Made by a program: the position numbers and the translations under genes | In this document: piece by piece, positions 8,488 to 18,196 of the stretch | Numbering within the stretch: position 1 is the stretch's first letter | How the letters are laid out: every line of letters starts with the position of its first letter | Assembly (NCBI GenBank): GCA_027306995.1 | Contig: DAHUXS010000009.1 | Span: forward strand, 51,525-115,524 | Reading direction: 5' to 3' | Origin: Lysobacter sp. | Lineage (GTDB): Bacteria > Pseudomonadota > Gammaproteobacteria > Xanthomonadales > Xanthomonadaceae | DNA: 64,000 bases | The notes under the pieces: model-generated | The model's database searches: none | Seen by the model: the letters and a program-made list of their open reading frames with translations, nothing else | What the model was told of the DNA's origin: nothing

Positions 8488-9260
8488 GCACGCAGAACCC
8501 GCAATTCGATCAGGACGCCGGCCGTGAACCGCCGGATGCGAACGTGCTGGCCGGCGAATATGTCCTCGGCTTGCAGGATTCGGCGCTGCGTCGCCAATTG
8601 CAGGCAAGGATCGAGGCCGATCCCGGATTCGCACGGCAGGTGCATGCCTGGGAACAGCACTTTGCGCCGTTGCTCGACGAGATCGCACCGGTCCCGGCCC
8701 CCGTGCAGTTGTGGCCGCGGATTCGCACGCAGCTGGGCTGGTCGCCGGTGGAAGGCGCGCGACGCGGCGTCTGGCAAAGCATGGCGTTCTGGCGCGGCGC
8801 GACTGCACTCGCTGCCGCCGCAGCCGTCGCCGCGATTGCCATTGGCCATTTCCCGCGGGCACCGATGCCCGTGCCACCAACACAGGTGGTGGTACAACCG
8901 CCGCCACGGCCGGTTGAACAACCCAAACCGGTCACCACACTGGCCCATGATGACGGTTCGCCAGGCTGGCTCGCCTCTCTGGATGCAGCGCACGGCACGG
9001 TGATGATGGTGCCGGTTCCCGCACCCGCCGATGCGCAAGGCCGGGTCCCCGAACTGTGGCTGATCCCAGCCGGCGAAGCGCCACGTTCGCTGGGCCTGGT
9101 GTCGATCAACAAGGCACATACGGTCGCGATTCCGCAGGCGCTGCGTCGCGCCCTGATTGCCGGCTCGACCCTGGCGATCACCCTGGAGCCACCGGGTGGC
9201 GCACCGCAGGGCGTTCCGACCGGGCCGATCATCGCCAAGGGCAGCCTGCAGACCATCTGA
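8484..9260 (+). CDS. RskA-family membrane anti-sigma factor
   Basis: A 258-residue single-pass membrane protein. Residues 1-75 form the cytoplasmic sigma-binding domain (NVLAGEYVLGLQDSALRRQLQ, with no zinc-binding HxxxCxxC, so not a ZAS/ChrR type). A hydrophobic segment rich in alanine (GATALAAAAAVAAIAIG) lies near 105-125, then a proline-rich linker, then a periplasmic RskA-type domain containing GRVPELWLIPAGEAPRSLGL. It overlaps the sigma gene by four bases, which fixes the start. It should hold the ECF factor at the membrane; the activating signal cannot be read from the sequence. Confidence 0.88.
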   Translation: MSTQNPQFDQDAGREPPDANVLAGEYVLGLQDSALRRQLQARIEADPGFARQVHAWEQHFAPLLDEIAPVPAPVQLWPRIRTQLGWSPVEGARRGVWQSMAFWRGATALAAAAAVAAIAIGHFPRAPMPVPPTQVVVQPPPRPVEQPKPVTTLAHDDGSPGWLASLDAAHGTVMMVPVPAPADAQGRVPELWLIPAGEAPRSLGLVSINKAHTVAIPQALRRALIAGSTLAITLEPPGGAPQGVPTGPIIAKGSLQTI

Positions 9261-9322
9261 CGGCTGCATCCGGATGGCAAGGATGCCCGTATCTCCCAAG
9301 GACACAGCGTTGGGAAACGGGC

Positions 9323-10318
9323 ATGCAACAAGATCTGGCACCACTGGCGCACGCCGCGATGGAGCATGCGGGGCGCAAGGCCTCTACGGGTTCCGCATCG
9401 CGGCGCTTCGTCGGCACGTTTCGGCGCTGGATCGACACCGATGCGGTGGCCGGAGACAACGAGGTCGACGACAACCGCATCGATTGGCTGCGCGCCGCGC
9501 CGTTCGTGGCGATGCATTTGGCGTGCATCGCGGTGTTCTGGGTCGGGGTGTCGCCGATTGCGCTCGCAATGGCTGCCGCCCTGTATGCCGTGCGGATGTT
9601 CGCGCTGACGGCGTTCTACCATCGCTACTTCTCGCATCGCACCTTCCGCGCCTCGCGCCCTGTGCAATTCGTGTTCGCGTTGCTCGGTGCGTCCAGCGTG
9701 CAACGAGGCCCCTTGTGGTGGGCCGCGCATCATCGCAATCATCATCGCCACACCGAGACGCCGCTAGATCCGCATTCGCCAACCATCCATGGCTTCCTGT
9801 GGAGCCACGCAGGCTGGTTCCTGACTCGAAGCGGGTTCCGCACCGACTTCAAACGCATCCCGGACCTGGTGAAATATCCCGAGTTGCGCTGGCTTGATCG
9901 TTACGACACGCTGGTGCCGGTGTTGCTGGCCGCGGGATTGTATGCGCTCGGCGTGTTGCTGCAGCATGTCGCGCCGCAACTGGGCATCAGCGGCGGACAG
10001 ATGCTGGTGTGGGGATTCTTCGTCTCCACCACGGTGCTGTTCCACGCCACGGTCACGATCAACTCGCTCGCGCACCGCTTCGGCACGCGCCGCTTCGACA
10101 CCGACGACGACAGCCGCAACAACGTTTGGCTGGCACTGCTGACTTTCGGCGAAGGCTGGCACAACAACCACCACTTCTTCCCGGGCACTGTGCGCCAGGG
10201 TTTCCGGTGGTGGGAAATCGACCTGACCTGGTACGGGCTGCGCATGCTGGCGGCGCTGGGCCTGGTCAGCGGCCTCAAGCCGATCCCGGGCTGGGTCGTT
10301 GCGAAGGCGCGGGGCTGA
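9323..10318 (+). CDS. Acyl-CoA/acyl-lipid delta-9-type desaturase
   Basis: Integral membrane di-iron desaturase of 331 residues, introducing a double bond into fatty acyl chains. All three histidine boxes are present: HRYFSH, HHRNHH and HNNHH, between four hydrophobic stretches. WWAAHHRNHHRHTETPLDPHSP is characteristic of the stearoyl-CoA desaturase family. It follows the anti-sigma gene by 62 bases and precedes the FAD oxidoreductase by three, so it is part of the ECF-led operon. Unsaturated products are the expected substrates of the two Cfa-type methyltransferases encoded downstream. ATG 9323 lies behind GGAAACGGG. Confidence 0.92.
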   Translation: MQQDLAPLAHAAMEHAGRKASTGSASRRFVGTFRRWIDTDAVAGDNEVDDNRIDWLRAAPFVAMHLACIAVFWVGVSPIALAMAAALYAVRMFALTAFYHRYFSHRTFRASRPVQFVFALLGASSVQRGPLWWAAHHRNHHRHTETPLDPHSPTIHGFLWSHAGWFLTRSGFRTDFKRIPDLVKYPELRWLDRYDTLVPVLLAAGLYALGVLLQHVAPQLGISGGQMLVWGFFVSTTVLFHATVTINSLAHRFGTRRFDTDDDSRNNVWLALLTFGEGWHNNHHFFPGTVRQGFRWWEIDLTWYGLRMLAALGLVSGLKPIPGWVVAKARG

Positions 10319-10321
10319 ACC

Positions 10322-11623
10322 ATGCGCATCGCAGTCATCGGATCGGGTATTTCGGGGCTGGCATCCGCGTGGTTGCTGTCGCGCCAGCACGAGGTCACGC
10401 TCTTCGAGGGCAACGACTACCTCGGCGGCCACACCCACACCCACGACATCGAACTGCAGGGCCGTCGCTACGCCGTCGATAGTGGCTTCATCGTGCACAA
10501 CCCCCGGCATTACCCGTTGCTCACGCGCTTGTTCGACGAACTCGGCGTTGACTCGCAGCCGACGACGATGAGTTTTTCCGTGCACAACGCCGCGAGCGGG
10601 CTCGAATACAACGCGACCACGCTCGACACTTTGTTTTGCCAGCGCCGCAATCTGCTCTCGCCACGCTTCCTTGGGATGGTCCGCGACCTGTTCCACTTCT
10701 ACCGACAGGCGCCGGCTTTGCTGGATACTGATGGAGAAGGGCCGACACTCGGCGATTACCTCGCGCAACATCGCTATGGCGATGCCTTTCGCGACGAACA
10801 CCTGGTGCCGATGGCATCGGCGTTGTGGTCGTCGCCGGCCGCGCAGATCCTCGCGTTCCCCGCGCGCTATCTCGTGCAGTTCATGGCCAATCACCAGATG
10901 CTGCAGGTCGCCGACCGTCCGCAATGGCGCGTCGTGCGCGGCGGCTCATCGACCTACGTGCGCGCCTTGCGGGCGTCGTGGCCGGTGCACGAGCGGCTGC
11001 ACTGCCCGGTGCTGTCGTTGCGACGCGATGACGCGGGCGTCGATCTCGAGACGGCGCAAGGCAGTGAACGCTTCGACCAGGTCGTGCTGGCCTGCCACAG
11101 TGACCAGGCACTGGTATTGCTTGCCGATGCCGACGACCGCGAACACGACATCCTCGGCGCGATCGCCTACCAGGCCAATGACACCGTATTGCACACCGAT
11201 GCCTCGTTGTTGCCGAAGCAGCGCAAGGCCTGGGCAGCCTGGAATGCCTTCATTCCGCGCGATCCGCACGATGCCTGCACCGTCAGCTATTGCATGAACC
11301 TGCTGCAGGGCATCGAATCACCCGAACCCTTCGTGGTCACGCTCAATCGCAGCGGGGCGATCGACCCGGAGAAGATCCTGCGACGCATGCGCTACCAGCA
11401 TCCGGTCTATAGCCACGCCACGGTATCCGCGCAGCAATGCAAGAGCGAGATCCAGGGCCGTCGCCGCACCTGGTACGCCGGTGCCTACTGGGGCTGGGGC
11501 TTCCACGAGGATGGCATGCGCAGTGCGGTCGAAGTGTCACACGCACTCGGCGTGCATTGGGGCGCGACACGGGAATCACTGGCTGCACACGCCGGCAGTG
11601 GCACGTTGGAGCCTGCGGCGTGA
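10322..11623 (+). CDS. FAD-dependent oxidoreductase (amine-oxidase fold)
   Basis: A 433-residue flavoprotein. The dinucleotide-binding loop [16 protein letters not shown] is at residues 5-20, followed by the acidic end of strand two and the GG-doublet ([17 protein letters not shown]). This NAD/FAD-binding family is found again and again beside DUF1365, Cfa and DUF1295 genes in stress-induced lipid operons. In that setting it is thought to oxidise or desaturate methylated acyl chains, as the Ufa proteins of Rhodobacter do in furan fatty acid synthesis; which step this protein catalyses is inferred. Its stop overlaps the GTG start of the next gene. Confidence 0.85.
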   Translation: MRIAVIGSGISGLASAWLLSRQHEVTLFEGNDYLGGHTHTHDIELQGRRYAVDSGFIVHNPRHYPLLTRLFDELGVDSQPTTMSFSVHNAASGLEYNATTLDTLFCQRRNLLSPRFLGMVRDLFHFYRQAPALLDTDGEGPTLGDYLAQHRYGDAFRDEHLVPMASALWSSPAAQILAFPARYLVQFMANHQMLQVADRPQWRVVRGGSSTYVRALRASWPVHERLHCPVLSLRRDDAGVDLETAQGSERFDQVVLACHSDQALVLLADADDREHDILGAIAYQANDTVLHTDASLLPKQRKAWAAWNAFIPRDPHDACTVSYCMNLLQGIESPEPFVVTLNRSGAIDPEKILRRMRYQHPVYSHATVSAQQCKSEIQGRRRTWYAGAYWGWGFHEDGMRSAVEVSHALGVHWGATRESLAAHAGSGTLEPAA

Positions 11624-12405
11624 ACACCACGACACCCGCATTCGCCGGTGCCGTCTACGAAGGCATCGTCCGGCATCGTCGATACGCACCGCACCCACAC
11701 GCTTTCAGCTACCGGATGGCACAGCTTTACCTCGACCTGTCCGAACTCGACGCCGTGTTCGCACGACACTGGCTGTGGTCGAACGAACGTCGCAACGTCG
11801 CTGAGTTCCGCCGCAGCGACTATCTGGGTCCGCCCCAGCTTTCGCTCGATGAAGCCGTGCGTGCGCGCGTCGAAACAGCGATCGGCCGCCGTCCGCGCGG
11901 GCCGATCCGGTTGCTCACACACCTGCGTTACGCCGGCTTCGTCTTCAACCCGGTCAGCTTCTATTACTGCATGGCCGAAGACGGCGCGACATTGGATTGC
12001 ATCGTCGCCGAGATCACCAACACGCCGTGGCGCGAACGCCATGCCTACGTGTTGCCGATCGAAACCGCGCAGGTACATGGGCGCGCGCTGCACTGGGATT
12101 TCGACAAGGTCTTCCACGTCTCGCCGTTCATGCCGATGCAACGCCGCTATGACTGGCACTTCACCACGCCAAGCGACGATCTGCGCGTGCACATGGACGT
12201 GTTGCACGACGGCACATCCGAATTCGATGCCACGCTGTCCCTGCACCGGCGCCCGCTCGACGGGCCGGCACTCGCGCACGTTCTCTGTCGCTATCCATTG
12301 ATGACGATGCAGGTCGTCGGCGCGATCCACTGGCAGGCGTTGCGGTTGTGGCTCAAGCGCAATCCGGTCCATCCCCATCCCACCCTGTCCCGAGATCCCT
12401 CATGA
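11620..12405 (+). CDS. DUF1365 family protein
   Basis: A 261-residue protein of the DUF1365 family, recognised from [21 protein letters not shown] at the N-terminus, FNPVSFYYC in the middle and [11 protein letters not shown] later. The family has no settled biochemical role but is almost always linked to Cfa-type methyltransferases and FAD oxidoreductases in lipid-modification operons, as here. The GTG start at 11620 overlaps the preceding stop by four bases, and its own stop overlaps the cfa start, so translation is coupled on both sides. Confidence 0.88.
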   Translation: MNTTTPAFAGAVYEGIVRHRRYAPHPHAFSYRMAQLYLDLSELDAVFARHWLWSNERRNVAEFRRSDYLGPPQLSLDEAVRARVETAIGRRPRGPIRLLTHLRYAGFVFNPVSFYYCMAEDGATLDCIVAEITNTPWRERHAYVLPIETAQVHGRALHWDFDKVFHVSPFMPMQRRYDWHFTTPSDDLRVHMDVLHDGTSEFDATLSLHRRPLDGPALAHVLCRYPLMTMQVVGAIHWQALRLWLKRNPVHPHPTLSRDPS

Positions 12406-13700
12406 ACCAGATCGCGTCCGACGCCATACGCAAGCCCGATGCCAGCGAATTCGGTTCGCTCGAACATCTCCTGCGCCGGCGCTTGCTCGCGCAGTTGTCG
12501 CAACTGCAGCACGGACAAGTCGTGTTGGAAGATGCCTGCGGCGTCGTCGAACTCGGCACCCCGTCGCAACCGGAAAGCTCCCTGCGTGTCCGCATGCAGA
12601 TCCGCAATCCGCGCTTTTATCGCGTTCTCGCCAGCCACGGCAGCGTCGGCGCCGGCGAAGCATTCATGGATGGCGACTGGGCCTGCGACGACCTCGTCGC
12701 GCTGGTGCGCCTGCTGGTGCGCAATCGCGATCTGCTCGACGGCATGGAAACCGGGTTGGCGCGGCTGGGCGGACTCGTTTTGCGCGGCATGCACGCACTG
12801 CGGCGCAATACCCGCGAAGGCAGCCGCCGCAACATCTCCGCGCACTACGACCTCGGCAACGCGTTCTTCGGCCAGTTCCTCTCGCCCGACCTGATGTACT
12901 CGTCGGCGATCTGGGCCGGCGACGACGACACCCTGGAAGCGGCGTCCACCCGCAAACTCGACCGCATCTGCCAGAAACTGATGCTGCGCCCGGGTGATCG
13001 CGTGGTCGAGATCGGCGCCGGCTGGGGTGGATTCGCGCTGCATGCCGCGCGCCATTACGGCTGCCACGTCACCACCACCACAATCTCGCGCGAGCAGCAC
13101 GCGCTCGCCGCGCAACGCATCGCCGACGCCGGCCTCGGCGACCGCGTGACCCTGCTGTTGCAGGATTACCGCGAGCTGTCGGGCGAGTACGACAAGCTGG
13201 TGTCGATCGAGATGATCGAGGCGATCGGCGCGCAATACCTGGACACCTATTTTGCCCAACTCGGGCGCCTGCTCAAGCCGGACGGACTCGCGCTGGTGCA
13301 GGCGATCACGATCGAGGATCACCGCTACGCGCGGGCGCTACATTCGGTCGACTTCATCAAGCGCCACGTGTTCCCCGGCAGCTTCATTCCTTCGATCGCG
13401 GCGATGCTCGCGGCCAAGACCCGCGCCTGCGATCTGGCGCTGACGCAACTGGAAGATTTCGGGCTGTCCTACGCCCGCACCCTGCATGCCTGGCGCGAAC
13501 GCTTCCTCGCGCGTCTACCCGAGGTGCGTGCACAAGGTTTCGACGAACGTTTCACGCGCATGTGGGAGTTCTACCTCGCCTATTGCGAAGGCGGCTTTCG
13601 CGAACGTTCGATCGGCGTCGCGCAACTGCTGCTGGCCAAGCCCGGCCACCAGCGCCCGGCACCGCTGCCCGCGATCACGCATGGACGCCTGCATGCGTGA
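12402..13700 (+). CDS. Cyclopropane-fatty-acyl-phospholipid synthase family methyltransferase (Cfa-like)
   Basis: A 432-residue SAM-dependent enzyme acting on double bonds of membrane phospholipid acyl chains. It has [13 protein letters not shown], the SAM loop [21 protein letters not shown] (bicarbonate-site glutamate region), [10 protein letters not shown] and the C-terminal [16 protein letters not shown], all standard Cfa landmarks. One oddity: at the usual YSCAYW motif this protein has YSSAIW, so the active-site-region cysteine (Cys139 in E. coli Cfa) is replaced by serine. That may mean a methylated or otherwise altered product rather than a simple cyclopropane. Starts inside the DUF1365 stop (ATGA). 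Confidence 0.88.
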   Translation: MNQIASDAIRKPDASEFGSLEHLLRRRLLAQLSQLQHGQVVLEDACGVVELGTPSQPESSLRVRMQIRNPRFYRVLASHGSVGAGEAFMDGDWACDDLVALVRLLVRNRDLLDGMETGLARLGGLVLRGMHALRRNTREGSRRNISAHYDLGNAFFGQFLSPDLMYSSAIWAGDDDTLEAASTRKLDRICQKLMLRPGDRVVEIGAGWGGFALHAARHYGCHVTTTTISREQHALAAQRIADAGLGDRVTLLLQDYRELSGEYDKLVSIEMIEAIGAQYLDTYFAQLGRLLKPDGLALVQAITIEDHRYARALHSVDFIKRHVFPGSFIPSIAAMLAAKTRACDLALTQLEDFGLSYARTLHAWRERFLARLPEVRAQGFDERFTRMWEFYLAYCEGGFRERSIGVAQLLLAKPGHQRPAPLPAITHGRLHA

Positions 13701-14271
13701 ACATCCACACCTGCGGTTCTGGAGCAACGTCGCCGGCTATCAGCTCGTCTGGTTCGCCGCGGTGATCGGCGCAGGGCGCGGTGTCGCATGGCCGGCAATG
13801 TTGAGCGCGGCACTATTTATCGCTTGGCAGCTCGTGTTGTCGTCACGACGCGCACGTGAACTGCGACTACTCGTGCTGGCGCTCGGGCTTGGGGTGCTCG
13901 TCGACGGGGGCCTGTCGTTGTCGGGACTGGCGCGCTATGCCACGCCAGCACCGGCATGGCCGCCCGGTGCAGCGCCGCTGTGGATCCTGTGCGTGTGGAT
14001 GTCGTTCGCGATGACCGTGTCGCAATCGCTGGCGTTCCTGCAGGCGCGCCCGTGGCTGGCCGCCGCCTTCGGCGCGGTCGGCGGTCCACTGGCCTATCTC
14101 GGCGCCTCGCGCGGCTGGGGCGCGGTCACCTTCGCCGCACCCGCGGCGTTCGGATTGAGCGTGCTTGCGTTGGCCTGGGCGGTGGCGATGCCGCTGCTGT
14201 CGACATTGTCCGCGCGCTGGTCGCATCCGCTTGCAGGGATGCGCGGCCATGTCTCCAGGAGAACGACATGA
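13693..14271 (+). CDS. DUF2878 integral membrane protein
   Basis: About 192 residues, nearly all hydrophobic, with roughly five to six membrane segments, among them YQLVWFAAVIGAG, LLVLALGLGVLVDGGLSLSGL, LWILCVWMSFAMTV and FGLSVLALAWAVAMPLL. LWILCVWMSFAMTVSQSL matches the DUF2878 pattern, a family seen with Cfa and DUF1295 genes. Function unknown, probably tied to the modified lipid. The start is uncertain: ATG 13693 overlaps the cfa stop; ATG 13681 is in frame. The stop overlaps the next start (ATGA). Confidence 0.8.
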   Translation: MREHPHLRFWSNVAGYQLVWFAAVIGAGRGVAWPAMLSAALFIAWQLVLSSRRARELRLLVLALGLGVLVDGGLSLSGLARYATPAPAWPPGAAPLWILCVWMSFAMTVSQSLAFLQARPWLAAAFGAVGGPLAYLGASRGWGAVTFAAPAAFGLSVLALAWAVAMPLLSTLSARWSHPLAGMRGHVSRRTT

Positions 14272-15077
14272 ATCCGTGGTGGATGCTCGCGATTGTCTGG
14301 TCGCTCGCCGCATTGATGATGACCTGTGGCTGGCTCTGGCAACGGCGCCATCGCAACATCGGCATCGTCGATGCGTTGTGGGCTGGCGGTCTCGGCGCAG
14401 CGGCGATCGTGCTGGCGTGGATGGGCAACGGCGCACCGTTGCCGCGCATCGCGCTCGCCGTGCTTGCCGGCCTATGGAGCGCGCGCCTCGCGCTGCACCT
14501 GTGGCATCGCGTGCGTGGCGAACCCGAGGACGGCCGCTACCAGCACCTTCGCGCCCACTGGCAAGGGCACCAGGGCAAGATCTTCGTCTTCTTCCAGTTG
14601 CAGGCGCTGTTGGTCGCGCTGTTCGCGTTGCCCTTCCTGGCGGTCGCAGTCAACCCGAACTCGTCGCCGACACCGTGGCTGTTCGCAGGCATCGCCATCT
14701 GGATCGCCAGCGTCGGTGGCGAAGCCATCGCCGATCGCCAGCTCGCACGATTCCGCGCCGATCCGGGCAGCAAGGGCAAGACTTTTCGCGACGGACTGTG
14801 GCGTTACTCGCGGCATCCGAACTACTTCTTCGAATGGCTGCACTGGTTCGCCTATGTCGCGCTGGCCTTGGGCTCACCGCTGGCGTGGCTGGCCTGGTCT
14901 GGCCCACTGGTGATGTTCGTGTTCCTGCGCTGGATCAGCGGCATTCCCTATACCGAAGCACAAGCGCTGCGGACGCGCGGCGACGATTACCGCGAGTACC
15001 AGCGCTCGACACCGATGTTGTTGCCCTGGTTCCCGCGCAAGAACACTCCCTCCGCATCACTGGGATCCGACCGATGA
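14268..15077 (+). CDS. DUF1295 membrane reductase (steroid 5-alpha-reductase-like)
   Basis: A 269-residue polytopic membrane protein. The C-terminal part has LWRYSRHPNYFFEWLHWFAY and RWISGIPYTEAQAL, the conserved nucleotide-binding region of the steroid 5-alpha-reductase/isoprenylcysteine methyltransferase-like superfamily. It probably reduces a double bond in an acyl or isoprenoid substrate with NADPH. An AGGAG site seven bases before the ATG sits inside the preceding gene, and its own stop overlaps the next start. Confidence 0.86.
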   Translation: MNPWWMLAIVWSLAALMMTCGWLWQRRHRNIGIVDALWAGGLGAAAIVLAWMGNGAPLPRIALAVLAGLWSARLALHLWHRVRGEPEDGRYQHLRAHWQGHQGKIFVFFQLQALLVALFALPFLAVAVNPNSSPTPWLFAGIAIWIASVGGEAIADRQLARFRADPGSKGKTFRDGLWRYSRHPNYFFEWLHWFAYVALALGSPLAWLAWSGPLVMFVFLRWISGIPYTEAQALRTRGDDYREYQRSTPMLLPWFPRKNTPSASLGSDR

Positions 15078-16162
15078 ACGATATCGCCTCCACGATGGCC
15101 AACGAACTCAACCACGATCGGCCCGCGCCCGGCCTGCTTGGCTGGGCCGAACGCGGCTGGCTGCCCGATGCACTGCTTCGCCATGGCATCCGCGCAATGT
15201 GCCGGCAGCGCTTGCAGGACGAACTCGCTGGTGGCATCGATGCGCAAGCCCGGCGTTTCCAGCAGCGCATTGAACAATTGCGCAGCAGCCCGGTCGCGAT
15301 CCATACCGAAGCCGCCAACGCACAGCATTACGAATTGCCACCGGCGTTCTTCAAACTCTGCCTCGGGCGGCGCCTGAAATACTCGGGCTGTTACTACCCG
15401 CACGGCAACGAAAGCCTGGACGCTGCCGAGGAAGCAATGTTGGAGTTGTACGGAGAACGCGCCGAACTCGCCGACGGCCAGGACATCCTTGAGCTCGGTT
15501 GCGGCTGGGGATCGCTGACGCTGTGGATGGCCGAGCGCTTTCCACGTGCGCGGATCATTGCAGTCTCCAACTCGCGCCAACAGCGCGAACATATTGAGAC
15601 GCAATGCTACCGCCGCGGGTTCGACAATGTCCGGGTACTGACTTGCGACGTCAACAAGCTGGAACTTGACCATGCCGCATACGATCGCTGCGTATCGATC
15701 GAGATGTTCGAGCACATGCGCAACTACGACACGCTAATGCACCGCATTGGCGACTGGCTGCGGCCCGGCGGCAAGCTGTTCGTGCACATTTTTGCCCATC
15801 GCACGGCCATGTACCCGTTCGAGACGCAGGGCGATGACAACTGGATGGGACGCCACTTCTTCACCGGCGGGCTGATGCCGGCGTCCGACACGCTGTTGTG
15901 GTTCCAGCGCAACATGAAGATAGAGCAACGTTGGCACATCGACGGCCACCACTACCAGCGCACCGCCAACCACTGGCTGCGCAACCAGGACGCAAACAAG
16001 AGCAAGGTGATGGCAGTGCTAGAACAGGCTTACGGCGCACAGGCGGCGCCATTGTGGTTCCAGCGCTGGCGCATGTTCTGGATGTCGTGCGCCGAACTGT
16101 TCGGCTACGACGATGGACAGCAATGGTTGGTCGCGCATTACCGTTTCGTCCGGCCTTCCTGA
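15074..16162 (+). CDS. Second Cfa-like SAM methyltransferase
   Basis: A 362-residue class I SAM-dependent methyltransferase of the Cfa/coclaurine-N-methyltransferase-like branch. The SAM loop is ILELGCGWGSLTLWMA. YSGCYYPHGNESLDAAEEAM keeps the cysteine that the upstream Cfa-like protein has lost. SIEMFEHMRNY and HFFTGGLMPASDTLLWFQ also fit. The N-terminal lipid-binding domain of classic Cfa is missing, as is usual in this branch. Two different Cfa-type enzymes in one operon suggest a two-step or two-product acyl modification. Coupled to DUF1295 by ATGA; a long N-terminal extension of the frame lies inside that gene and is ignored. Confidence 0.87.
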   Translation: MNDIASTMANELNHDRPAPGLLGWAERGWLPDALLRHGIRAMCRQRLQDELAGGIDAQARRFQQRIEQLRSSPVAIHTEAANAQHYELPPAFFKLCLGRRLKYSGCYYPHGNESLDAAEEAMLELYGERAELADGQDILELGCGWGSLTLWMAERFPRARIIAVSNSRQQREHIETQCYRRGFDNVRVLTCDVNKLELDHAAYDRCVSIEMFEHMRNYDTLMHRIGDWLRPGGKLFVHIFAHRTAMYPFETQGDDNWMGRHFFTGGLMPASDTLLWFQRNMKIEQRWHIDGHHYQRTANHWLRNQDANKSKVMAVLEQAYGAQAAPLWFQRWRMFWMSCAELFGYDDGQQWLVAHYRFVRPS

Positions 16163-16193
16163 TCCGCACCTTAGTCGCCACATGGAGCCACGC

Positions 16194-16739
16194 ATGAACA
16201 CTTCACGGTTGTTGTTATTGGCCTGCGTGACCATGGTCGCGGGCTGCAGCGGCACAGGCATCAAGCCGATTCCCGCGGTCGCCACAGTCGACCTGCCGCG
16301 CTTCATGGGTGACTGGTACGTGATCGCCAATATCCCGTCGTTCCCCGAACGCGACGCCTACGCCGCCGTCGAGTCGTATGCATTGCGGCCCGACGGGCGC
16401 GTGCAGACCACGTTCCGTTACCGCAAAGGCAGTTTCACTGCGCCGATCAAGACCATGCACCCCATCGGCACGGTTCGGCCCAGGAGCGGCAATGCGATCT
16501 GGGGCATGCAATTCATCTGGCCGATCAAGGCCGAGTACGTGATCGTCTACTTGGCGCCCGATTACTCGCAAACCATCATTGGCCGCAGCGACCGCGACTA
16601 CGCGTGGGTGATGGCGCGTACGCCGACCATCAGCGATGCCGATTACCAAGCCAACCTGCAGCGGCTGCGCGCGCTCGGCTATTCGCTGGAGAACGTGCGC
16701 AAGGTGCCGCAGCTGGAGTCGACTACCGGCAATCGCTAG
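16194..16739 (+). CDS. Lipocalin-family lipoprotein (Blc-like)
   Basis: A 181-residue lipoprotein with lipobox VAGC at about residues 15-18. The mature domain has the lipocalin signature FMGDWYVIANIPSFPERDA (GxW motif) and later DYAWVMARTP, as in bacterial lipocalin Blc, which binds lysophospholipids or fatty acids at the outer membrane. ATG 16194 lies seven bases after GGAG. It is the last gene of the forward operon, 31 bases after the second methyltransferase, and could carry or sequester the lipids made by it. Confidence 0.9.
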   Translation: MNTSRLLLLACVTMVAGCSGTGIKPIPAVATVDLPRFMGDWYVIANIPSFPERDAYAAVESYALRPDGRVQTTFRYRKGSFTAPIKTMHPIGTVRPRSGNAIWGMQFIWPIKAEYVIVYLAPDYSQTIIGRSDRDYAWVMARTPTISDADYQANLQRLRALGYSLENVRKVPQLESTTGNR

Positions 16740-16780
16740 ATGGGTGTCGGCAGCGCAAGTCATCCCGGCGTGCGCAGCAG

Positions 16781-18172
16781 TTAGCGCCCATGACGCTTCA
16801 GCGCATCCAGCGCTGCCTGGCGACTTTGCGCCAGGTTCACCATCGGCGCGACATAGCCTTTGGGAATCTCGCCGATCCATGGCTGGTGGCGTTGCGCAGG
16901 CGCGAGCCTTTCGAGTTCCGGCACCCAGCGTGCAATGTAGTCGCCCTGCGGATCGAACTTCTGCGCTTGAAGAACGGGATTGAACACGCGGTAGTAGGGT
17001 GCTGCATCCGCGCCAGTCCCGGCGACCCACTGCCAGCCCAGGCTGTTGTTTGCCAGATCCGCGTCGACCAGCGTGTCCCAGAACCAACGGGCACCGTGCT
17101 GCCAATGCAGGCGCAGGTTCTTGGTCAGGAAACTTGCCACGATCATGCGCACGCGATTGTGCATCCAGCCGGTATGCCAGAGTTCGCGCATTCCAGCGTC
17201 CACGATCGGAATGCCGGTGCGGCCGCGCTGCCAAGCGTGTAGTCGCCTCGACGACAGCTTCGCCCATGGAAAGTCGTCGAAACGCGGGTTGAAGTTGGCA
17301 TCTGGCGTATGCGGGAAGTGGTGCAACAAATGATGGGCAAACTCGCGCCAGCCCAGTTCGCGGATGTAGACTTCGCGATCGGTTCCGGCAACCGCGGTGT
17401 CGAGCATGCGCACGATGCGCCACGGCGCGATTTCGCCGAAATGCAGGTGCGGCGATAGCCGCGATGTGCCGACGCGGTCGGGACGGTCGCGGTCCTCGTG
17501 GTAACTCTCCAGCGCCTGCGCAATGAACGCATGCACCGCAGCCTGCGCGCCACGCTCTCCCGGCACCCATGCGCTCCAGAAACCTGCGTCCCACCCGCGC
17601 GCAGGCGCAAGCCCAAGCGCGTCGATGGTGGTTGCTTCGTGCAGAGATGACAGCGACGGCAGGCGCGTCGGCGGATCCGAAGACACTGGCAGTCGCCATT
17701 GATCGAGGGCGGTGCGCCAGAACGGCGTAAAGACGCGATAGGGATCGCCATTGCGCGTCTCCACCTGCCATGGCTCGAACAGCAGTGCGCTGTTGTGACT
17801 TTCCGTCCGCAATCCTGCTGTCCGCAGCGCGGACTTGATCGTGGCATCGCGCGCTTCGATCGCCGGCTCGTAGCGCCGGTTCCAGAACACCGCTTCGGCC
17901 TGCGTCTGCGCGACAAGACGCTGCAACGTGGCAAGCGTCGGCCCGCGGAAGACCTGCAGGGACGAACCGAGCGCGCGCAAGTCGGCATCGAGGGCATGCA
18001 GCGAGCGATGCCGCCACGCGTCAGACGCCGCACCGGGCATCCAGTCGCCCTCCTCGTCCGGCGCATGGATGTAGATCGGCACCGGTTCCAAGCCCAAACG
18101 CAACGCCGCCTGTAGTGCGGGGTTATCGGCCAGGCGCAGGTCGTTGCGGAACCAGATCAGTGCAGTGGGCAT
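16781..18172 (-). CDS. phrB: Deoxyribodipyrimidine photo-lyase (FAD-dependent class I)
   Basis: Blue-light-driven repair of cyclobutane pyrimidine dimers; cytosolic. The 463-residue protein has the antenna-domain start ALIWFRNDLRLADNPAL, and the catalytic FAD domain with SRLSPHLHFGEI, GIPIVDAGMRELWHTGWMHNR and WVAGTGADAAPYYRVFNP. It is full length for the family. It converges on the lipid operon and lies 24 bases downstream of the S41 peptidase gene, with which it is probably co-transcribed. Photolyases recur in ECF regulons that answer singlet oxygen, which supports a light-stress role for the whole block. Confidence 0.94.
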   Translation of the reverse strand: MPTALIWFRNDLRLADNPALQAALRLGLEPVPIYIHAPDEEGDWMPGAASDAWRHRSLHALDADLRALGSSLQVFRGPTLATLQRLVAQTQAEAVFWNRRYEPAIEARDATIKSALRTAGLRTESHNSALLFEPWQVETRNGDPYRVFTPFWRTALDQWRLPVSSDPPTRLPSLSSLHEATTIDALGLAPARGWDAGFWSAWVPGERGAQAAVHAFIAQALESYHEDRDRPDRVGTSRLSPHLHFGEIAPWRIVRMLDTAVAGTDREVYIRELGWREFAHHLLHHFPHTPDANFNPRFDDFPWAKLSSRRLHAWQRGRTGIPIVDAGMRELWHTGWMHNRVRMIVASFLTKNLRLHWQHGARWFWDTLVDADLANNSLGWQWVAGTGADAAPYYRVFNPVLQAQKFDPQGDYIARWVPELERLAPAQRHQPWIGEIPKGYVAPMVNLAQSRQAALDALKRHGR

Positions 18173-18196
18173 GGTGACTTCGGGGGATGTGCCGGC

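Noticed and set aside
14165..15073. N-terminal extension of the second Cfa-like methyltransferase
   Set aside because: The extension lies wholly inside the DUF1295 gene in another frame; the ATGA overlap at 15074 gives the natural start.
16215..18017. A 600-codon leftward frame spanning the lipocalin and photolyase region
   Set aside because: Runs in a wrong frame through phrB and antisense to the lipocalin; arginine- and alanine-rich shadow.
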